From Spiro-02 sp034114085 (GTDB taxonomy: Bacteria; Spirochaetota; Spirochaetia; Sphaerochaetales; Sphaerochaetaceae): a stretch of 64,000 nt of DNA. Below, one piece after another: positions 63,631 through 64,000 of the stretch. Location: assembly GCA_034114085.1 (NCBI GenBank), contig JAXEWB010000060.1:27145-91144 (forward strand), written 5' to 3'. Under the pieces are notes generated by a model. The model saw nothing but the letters and a program-made list of their open reading frames with translations, did not search any database and was not told the origin of the DNA. The position numbers and the translations under genes are program-made. Every line of letters starts with the position of its first letter. Positions within the stretch are counted from its first letter, which is position 1.

Positions 63631-64000
63631 AATTTAATCCATGCATCCACGAGGGGTGCGACACTCGTACAGATAGATCGTAGTCGCGTCGAACTGGTTT
63701 CAATTCACGCACCCATGAGGGGTGCGACGGTAGCCGTCCTGATGTACTCCTTGTTGTCCTCGTTTCAATTCACGCACCCATGAGGGGTGCGACACCGGCG
63801 ACCGGCAGCAGATATGGGTCAATCCCGGAGTTTCAATTCACGCACCCATGAGGGGTGCGACCCAGACTGGTCAGTAAGCCTGAACGCATCAGAACCAGTT
63901 TCAAGTCACGCACCCATGAGGGGTGCGACTCCGGTAGGCCATCACAAAAACAACGACCACCGCAAGTTTCAATTCACGCACCCATGAGGGGTGCGACACT
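63631..64000 (-). CRISPR. Type I-C-like CRISPR array, leader-distal end, continuing past the window
   Basis: Five 32-bp repeats at 63697-63728, 63762-63793, 63830-63861, 63898-63929 and 63966-63997. They begin GTTTCAATTC, end GGGGTGCGAC and contain the GCACCC/GGGTGC palindrome. Spacers are 33-36 nt. The fourth repeat has one change (CAAGTC for CAATTC). A strongly degenerate repeat at 63631-63662 retains only the 3' half, followed by a 34-nt spacer. Repeat sequence and length match subtype I-C. Because I-C repeats end in ATTGAAAC when transcribed, transcription runs on the minus strand, the leader lies to the right, and the decayed repeat is the old end. No cas gene is in the window. Confidence 0.95.

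Overview
The window is a gene-dense chromosomal segment of about 55% GC (estimated by eye). It looks like a spirochaete, most plausibly a fermentative, gut- or sediment-type member of the Sphaerochaetaceae. The reasons are a 6-phosphofructokinase of the kind found in spirochaetes and trypanosomes, many solute-binding proteins whose leader ends in LFAAG, three sugar ABC loci without ATPases, [FeFe]-hydrogenases beside the redox repressor Rex, and a strict-anaerobe gene set. The species call is inference; no rRNA gene is present.

Layout. 0-4.2 kb: NAD-dependent DNA ligase (ligA) with an unusual C-terminal tail, flanked by two toxin-antitoxin pairs (RelB/YoeB-type and BrnT/BrnA). 4.4-9.6 kb: a PLP aminotransferase overlapping a ModE-like regulator, then ATP-type phosphofructokinase and, on the opposite strand, glucose-6-phosphate isomerase. 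Between the two glycolytic genes is a likely small RNA carrying two copies of an anti-Shine-Dalgarno motif. 9.6-10.6 kb: a triplicated ~103-bp repeat and argR with two tandem ARG boxes. 11-15.7 kb: an SPFH/zinc-ribbon protein interrupted by a 25-unit TC dinucleotide tract (a probable phase-variation switch), LemA, a DUF2207 membrane protein and an ion permease. 15.7-20.4 kb: small conserved genes, an RRM RNA-binding protein, a VTE5-like/VTE6-like polyprenol kinase pair and a polyol-type dehydrogenase. 21-26.7 kb: groEL, then yajC-secD-secF. 26.8-34.1 kb: ispH, rex and a redox/hydrogen module made of two small [2Fe-2S] proteins, a sensory HydS-type hydrogenase, a SpoIIE-type phosphatase and a group-B-type [FeFe]-hydrogenase.

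The right half is carbohydrate uptake. 35.2-42.6 kb: LacI regulator, binding protein, two permeases, GH65 disaccharide phosphorylase and beta-phosphoglucomutase, which together would import an alpha-glucobiose and convert it to glucose plus glucose-6-phosphate. 42.7-53.5 kb: GH105 unsaturated-uronyl hydrolase, two Gfo/Idh/MocA oxidoreductases, an alcohol dehydrogenase, an ABC importer and a YesM/YesN-like two-component system, consistent with pectin or rhamnogalacturonan oligosaccharide use. 54.3-56 kb: an AT-richer, probably acquired Schlafen/AlbA ATPase gene. 56-62.5 kb: AraC regulator, GH4 glycosidase, ABC importer and a glycerophosphodiesterase. The window ends in yaaA and the leader-distal end of a type I-C-like CRISPR array that runs off the right edge.

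None of the three importers encodes an ATPase, so they probably share one MsmK/UgpC-type ATPase located elsewhere.
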